Shown here piece after piece: positions 60,369 to 64,000 of a stretch of 64,000 nucleotides of DNA (the first letter of the stretch is position 1; each line of letters starts with the position of its first letter). The notes below the pieces were generated by a model, which worked only from the letters and a program-made list of their open reading frames with translations, did not search any database and had not been told where the DNA came from. The translations under genes were made by a program, and so were the position numbers. The stretch is from JASHPR01 sp963844655 (GTDB taxonomy: Bacteria > Actinomycetota > Actinomycetes > Streptosporangiales > Streptosporangiaceae). The DNA is taken from NCBI GenBank assembly GCA_963844655.1, contig CAWJPA010000004.1, positions 124,001-188,000 on the forward strand, given 5' to 3'.

Positions 60369-61076
60369 GTGAAGTGCGCAATGATCACTGACCGGTCAGC
60401 CCATCCTCCCGCGGGCGGGCCGCGCATCTTGCTCGTCGACGACGAGGCGAAGATTCGTGGGTTCATTGGCCGCGCGCTCTCGGCCGCGGGCTATGAGATC
60501 GATTGCTGCGCCGGCGGCGAAGAAGCCGTCGAGCGGGCCAGCCTGGGTGAGTACGGCCTGGTCATCCTGGATTTGATCATGCCTGACATGGACGGCAGGT
60601 CGGTGCTGACCGAGCTGATCCGTACCCATCCCGAGCAGCCGGTGCTGGTGCTCTCCTGCCTGGATGACGTGCCGACCAAGGTCAGCTGCCTGGACCTCGG
60701 CGCGCACGACTACCTGACGAAGCCGTTCTCGCTGGACGAGCTGCTGGCCCGGGTGCGGGTGCAGCTGCGCGGCGAGCCGCACCAGGCCGGCGAGGAGCTC
60801 CGGGCGGGCGACCTGGTCCTCGACGTGGGCCGGCTGCAGGCCGACATCGGCGAGGGCCCCATCGCGCTGACCCGGCTCGAGTTTCTGCTGCTCAAGGAGC
60901 TGATGGAGCACGCGGGCCAGTCGGTGCGCAAGGACCAGCTGCTCGCCTCGATCTGGGGCTACGACTTCGACCCCGGCTCCAACGTCGTTGACGTCTGTGT
61001 CCGGCGCCTCCGGTCGAAGCTTGGCTTTGGCCTGATCAAGACGGTGCGTGGTGCGGGTTATCAGCTTGCCTCCTAG
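60369..61076 (+). CDS. OmpR-family response regulator
   Basis: A 235-aa regulator. The receiver has the acidic pair VDDEAK, phospho-acceptor Asp68 (VILDLIMPDMDG) and Lys in YLTKPFSLDEL; the C-terminal winged helix includes LTRLEFLLLKELMEH and VRRLRSKL. The GTG at 60369 is used by the longer frame; an ATG 4 codons later is possible. It overlaps the kinase gene. Divergence from the oxidase genes suggests them as targets. Confidence 0.9.
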   Translation: MKCAMITDRSAHPPAGGPRILLVDDEAKIRGFIGRALSAAGYEIDCCAGGEEAVERASLGEYGLVILDLIMPDMDGRSVLTELIRTHPEQPVLVLSCLDDVPTKVSCLDLGAHDYLTKPFSLDELLARVRVQLRGEPHQAGEELRAGDLVLDVGRLQADIGEGPIALTRLEFLLLKELMEHAGQSVRKDQLLASIWGYDFDPGSNVVDVCVRRLRSKLGFGLIKTVRGAGYQLAS

Positions 61077-62160
61077 CGAGCGATGGCACGGCCTCGTCCT
61101 GGCCGGGCTGCGGCGGCTGCCGCGACCCGCCGCCGGCGACTTCGCCCTGCTGGCCGGGTTGCGGCGCCTGCCCCGGCCAGCACTGCCCCGGCCCGCCGCG
61201 CCCGACCTCACCTGGGTCACGCTCTGGGCGCTCGGCCTCGCCTGTGTCGTGATCTACGTCCGGTGGGAGACCATCCCGTTCCACCTCATCTGGATCGGCT
61301 TCGTCCTGCTGACGCTGTGGCTGATGACCTGGCACATGCACCGGAGGCAGGTCGCTGACAGCGAGCGCCACCAGGTCAGCGAGGAGAACGCGCGGCTGCT
61401 CGCGGCCCAGCGCAGGTTCCTCCAGGACGCCTCGCACCAGCTGAAGACCCCGATCACAATCGCCCTCGGACACGCGGAACTGCTGGCCCGCGACCTCTCC
61501 GGCCACGATCAGACCCGTGACATCCACGTGGTGGTCGGCGAGCTGACCCGGCTCAAGAGCATCAGCGAGCGGCTGCTGCTGATCGCCACCGCGGAGAACC
61601 CGGACTTTCTCCGGCCGGAGCCGGTCGCCCTGGATCAGTTCATCGCCGATGTCCTGCGGCGCTGGCAGCCCACCGCCCAGCGACGCTGGCAGCTCGGGCA
61701 GCTTGACGCGGCCATCGTGAGCGCCGACCGCGAGCGTCTGGGGCTCGCCGTGGACGCGCTGCTGGAAAACGCGGTCCAGCACACCGGCGCGGGCGACCTC
61801 ATCAGGCTGGCGGTGCGGGGCGCCGGCCGCCGGGCCAGGCCCCGCGTGATCATCGAGGACGCCGGGTGCGGGATCCCGCGTGCCGAGATCGGCTTCATCT
61901 TCGACCGGTTCTGGACCGGGTCGCCGGCCGACGGGCCCGCGCGCAAGACCCGGGGCACGGGCCTGGGCCTGCCCCTGGCCCGGGCGATCGCGGTCGGCCA
62001 CGGCGGCGAGGTGCGCGTGCGCAGCACGCCGGGCCAGGGGGCTACATTCGAGTTCGTGTTTCCCGCCGACCCGGCCAAGACCCTGCCGAGCGCCGCCCCG
62101 GCCGAGTTCCCCAGCCCCGCGCCGGCTGGCGAGCCGCGGGCCCGGATGAGGCTGGGATGA
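61048..62160 (+). CDS. Sensor histidine kinase
   Basis: A 370-aa membrane kinase. Two helices (about 57-72 and 78-95) enclose only a short outside loop, so there is no large sensor domain. The H-box is FLQDASHQLKTP (His130), the N-box LLENAVQHT, G1 IIEDAGCGIP, and G2 GTGLGLPLARAI. The N-terminus repeats LAGLRRLPRPA twice. It overlaps the response regulator by 29 bp and is coupled to the TlpA-like gene by ATGA. Confidence 0.9.
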   Translation: MVRVISLPPSERWHGLVLAGLRRLPRPAAGDFALLAGLRRLPRPALPRPAAPDLTWVTLWALGLACVVIYVRWETIPFHLIWIGFVLLTLWLMTWHMHRRQVADSERHQVSEENARLLAAQRRFLQDASHQLKTPITIALGHAELLARDLSGHDQTRDIHVVVGELTRLKSISERLLLIATAENPDFLRPEPVALDQFIADVLRRWQPTAQRRWQLGQLDAAIVSADRERLGLAVDALLENAVQHTGAGDLIRLAVRGAGRRARPRVIIEDAGCGIPRAEIGFIFDRFWTGSPADGPARKTRGTGLGLPLARAIAVGHGGEVRVRSTPGQGATFEFVFPADPAKTLPSAAPAEFPSPAPAGEPRARMRLG

Positions 62161-62714
62161 CCGGCCGCCGGATGGCCCGGGCCGCCACGGCGCTGCCGCT
62201 CGCGGCGTTCTTGCTCCTGGCCGGGTGCAGCTCCGGCCAGAAGGCCGCGGCCAAGCCGCTGCCCGCGGCCAAGTCCTTCTCGCTCAAGGTGCTCGACCGC
62301 CCCGGCCAGCAGATCTCCCTGGCCGCTTACGCCGGGAAGCCGGTCATCATCAACTTCTTCGCCTCGTGGTGCGCGCCGTGCAAGAAGGAAACCCCGCTGC
62401 TGGCCCGGTTCTACAAGAGCTCGCACGGCAAGGTCGTGATCATCGGGGTGGACGCCAACGACGAGGCGGACCCGGCTGAGAAGTTCGTGCAGGCCGCCGA
62501 CGTCACCTACCCGGTGGCCGTCGACCCGTTCCCGGCCAAGACCACGACCTCGTACGGCGTGTTCGCGCTGCCGCAGACCTTCTTCCTTAACTCCAGGCAC
62601 CGCATCGTCAAGAAGATCCTCGGAGGTGTGACCTTGACGGAACTGACCAAGGGCGTGGCCCTCATCGATCACCGCACCTCCACGCTGGCGGCCGGCGCGC
62701 AGGGCCAGGGCTAG
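62157..62714 (+). CDS. TlpA/ResA-like thioredoxin-fold lipoprotein
   Basis: A 185-aa lipoprotein with lipobox LLLAGC and a thioredoxin fold: active site WCAPC (FFASWCAPCKKE), cis-Pro region FALPQTFF. Such proteins reduce disulfides or copper sites outside the membrane, including CuA assembly in some species. Its position after a two-component system diverging from oxidase genes fits oxidase maturation. The ATG overlaps the kinase stop. Confidence 0.88.
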   Translation: MTGRRMARAATALPLAAFLLLAGCSSGQKAAAKPLPAAKSFSLKVLDRPGQQISLAAYAGKPVIINFFASWCAPCKKETPLLARFYKSSHGKVVIIGVDANDEADPAEKFVQAADVTYPVAVDPFPAKTTTSYGVFALPQTFFLNSRHRIVKKILGGVTLTELTKGVALIDHRTSTLAAGAQGQG

Positions 62715-62717
62715 CCG

Positions 62718-63407
62718 ATGACAGAGCCCCCCGGCTCCGTTACCGGTCGCCCTGGCCCGGCCAGCGGGCCTCCGGGCGGCGACCCGCCGTATGTCCCGAT
62801 CCGGCGGTCGCCCTGGCCCACCAGCCCGTCCTGGCCCACCCGTCACGCCCCCCGCTGGCTGCTGCTCGCCGCGGTACTGGTGGTCGCGGGTGCGCTGCTG
62901 GTCGCCCTGGTGCACCGCCCCTCGCAGGCGCAGCGCGCGTCCGACCTGCGCGGGTTCACCAGCGACATGAACGCTGACATCGAGTCCTGCGCGGGCGGGG
63001 TCACGGACTCGCTGACCGCGATGAGGCAGATCCAGTCCGGGGCCAGCCACGACGTGGCGACCGGGATCAGCATCGCCAACACGGGGGCGGCCAACTGCTC
63101 GCCCGCGAACAACGAGCTGCTCGATGACCTGGAGAGCTACCAGGTGACGGAGTCGCTGGCCAGCTTCGGGCTGTCCGCGGTCGTCACCGGACTGGTCGAT
63201 TGGGCCGCTCCCGACGCCGAAGTCGTACAGACTGACATAGCCCGCGTGCTTTCGGCACCTACCCCGCAAGCCAAGAGCAAGGCGACGGCGGCGCTGCGCC
63301 AGGCGCAGCGGAAGCTGGACGCCCAGCGCGCCAAGGTTGACGCGATCGTGGAGTCGGCCAGCAGGTCGCTGTCCGCCCATGTGGCGCCGCCCAAACTGCC
63401 TGCTTGA
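62718..63407 (+). CDS. Single-helix membrane protein of unknown family
   Basis: A 229-aa protein: Pro-rich cytoplasmic start, one helix (WLLLAAVLVVAGALLVAL, about 48-65), then an extracellular helical region ending in a coiled-coil-like ATAALRQAQRKLDAQRAK. Two Cys (IESCAGG, AANCSP) may pair. It follows the TlpA-like gene by 3 bp, so it belongs to the same operon. No family recognised. Confidence 0.7.
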   Translation: MTEPPGSVTGRPGPASGPPGGDPPYVPIRRSPWPTSPSWPTRHAPRWLLLAAVLVVAGALLVALVHRPSQAQRASDLRGFTSDMNADIESCAGGVTDSLTAMRQIQSGASHDVATGISIANTGAANCSPANNELLDDLESYQVTESLASFGLSAVVTGLVDWAAPDAEVVQTDIARVLSAPTPQAKSKATAALRQAQRKLDAQRAKVDAIVESASRSLSAHVAPPKLPA

Positions 63408-63425
63408 GATGGAGAGCTGACTCCC

Positions 63426-64000
63426 ATGCCTGGGATGAACTCCGGACTGAACATTGGCAACCCGACGCTGGTGACGGCGTTCCGGACGGCCCTGCTGCAC
63501 CAGGGCATCCTCATCCTGGCCATCTTCGCGGTGCTGGCCGTGGCCTGGATCAGCGCGCGGGAGTGGCTCCGCTCTCCCCCGCCAGGCCCGCAGGCGACCC
63601 CCGAGCCCGGCCTGGCGCGAGTTGCTGCGGATCGGCTTCGGCGTGCTCTGGATCTTCGACGGCATGCTGCAGGCCCAGCCCGACATGGCGGCCGGGCTGC
63701 CGTCCCAGACCATCGAGCCGACCGCGGCCAGCTCGCCCTCCTGGGTGCAGCACCTGGTGAACTGGGCGGGCACGTCCTGGTCGTACCACCCGATCCAGGC
63801 CGGCGCGGCGGCGGTCTGGATCCAGATCGGGATCGGCGTCTGGCTGATCGCCGCGCGGCGCGGGCTGTGGTCCAGGCTCGGCGGGCTGGCCAGCGTGGCC
63901 TGGGGCCTGGTGGTCTGGGTGTTCGGCGAGGCCTTCGGCGGGATCTTCGCACCCGGCCTGACCTGGCTGTTCGGCGCGCCAGGCGCGGCGATCTGCTACT
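63426..64000 (+). CDS. Multispanning membrane protein, incomplete and apparently frameshifted
   Basis: Starts MPGMNSGLNIGNPTLVTAF with a helix (GILILAIFAVLAVAWI). Near 63609 the reading must move to another frame to continue as WRELLRIGFGVLWIFDGML, then WSYHPIQAAAAVWIQIGIGV and GLASVAWGLVVWVFGEA up to the window end. One extra G in GAGCCCGGCCTGG would explain the shift. The second part resembles DoxX-like membrane proteins. The gene runs off the window. Confidence 0.55.
   Translation, partial: MPGMNSGLNIGNPTLVTAFRTALLHQGILILAIFAVLAVAWISAREWLRSPPPGPQATPEPGLARVAADRLRRALDLRRHAAGPARHGGRAAVPDHRADRGQLALLGAAPGELGGHVLVVPPDPGRRGGGLDPDRDRRLADRRAARAVVQARRAGQRGLGPGGLGVRRGLRRDLRTRPDLAVRRARRGDLL

Overview
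The window is very GC-rich DNA from a high-GC actinobacterium (Actinomycetota). Support comes from the family content: a DUF3052 protein, an F420-type luciferase-like oxidoreductase, a mycothiol-type maleylpyruvate isomerase-like protein, a DUF222/HNH (13E12-type) nuclease, a LAL-type LuxR regulator, an ECF42-like sigma factor with its YCII partner, many GTG starts and many 4-base ATGA/GTGA gene overlaps. A Streptosporangiales-like origin is a guess. No rRNA, tRNA, insertion sequence, CRISPR array or phage gene was recognised.

Layout. 1-10.3 kb is a nucleoside salvage island: deoA and cdd on the minus strand, diverging from a BMP lipoprotein, a double ATPase and two permeases (a nucleoside ABC importer), followed by purine nucleoside phosphorylase and a phosphohexomutase. 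10.3-18.5 kb holds a molbindin and an XdhC-like protein, a membrane acyltransferase, a giant LAL regulator whose tail lies antisense to the acyltransferase, and small regulatory or enzyme genes. 18.7-31.9 kb is a series of regulator-target pairs: an MFS exporter with TetR, an ArsR-like regulator with an SRPBCC protein, then pirin, aldo/keto reductase, a flavin amine oxidase, a serine hydrolase, and an RsrR-like Rrf2 regulator facing an alpha/beta hydrolase across a perfect 11-3-11 operator. Two proteins of unknown family and an F420-type oxidoreductase close this part. 32-36.7 kb has a DinG-like helicase, a universal stress protein and a split DUF222/HNH gene.

36.7-44.4 kb is an ABC exporter cluster: an ABC-2 pair, then a MacB-like permease broken by about six frameshifts beside two intact ATPases and a PadR regulator. 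It is bordered on the left by an 86-bp decayed piece of a serine hydrolase gene and on the right by an intact copy of that gene. 44.4-52.3 kb has the ECF42/YCII pair, a SnoaL-like protein, an Erm/KsgA-like methyltransferase preceded by 15-bp repeats, and an operon of a LolA-like secreted protein with an ABC-2 exporter.

52.4-64 kb centres on respiration: a Tat-exported protein, then ctaB, a small membrane protein, ctaE, ctaD, ctaC and a cupredoxin-like gene. Diverging from these are an OmpR-type response regulator, a histidine kinase, a TlpA-like lipoprotein and two membrane proteins. The most unusual point is the oxidase. CtaD keeps all metal ligands and the active-site Glu/Tyr but lacks the usual D-channel Asp and K-channel Lys and has two extra N-terminal helices. 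The gene upstream of ctaC encodes a cupredoxin with a CuA-like CxxxC loop in which the second His is Phe.
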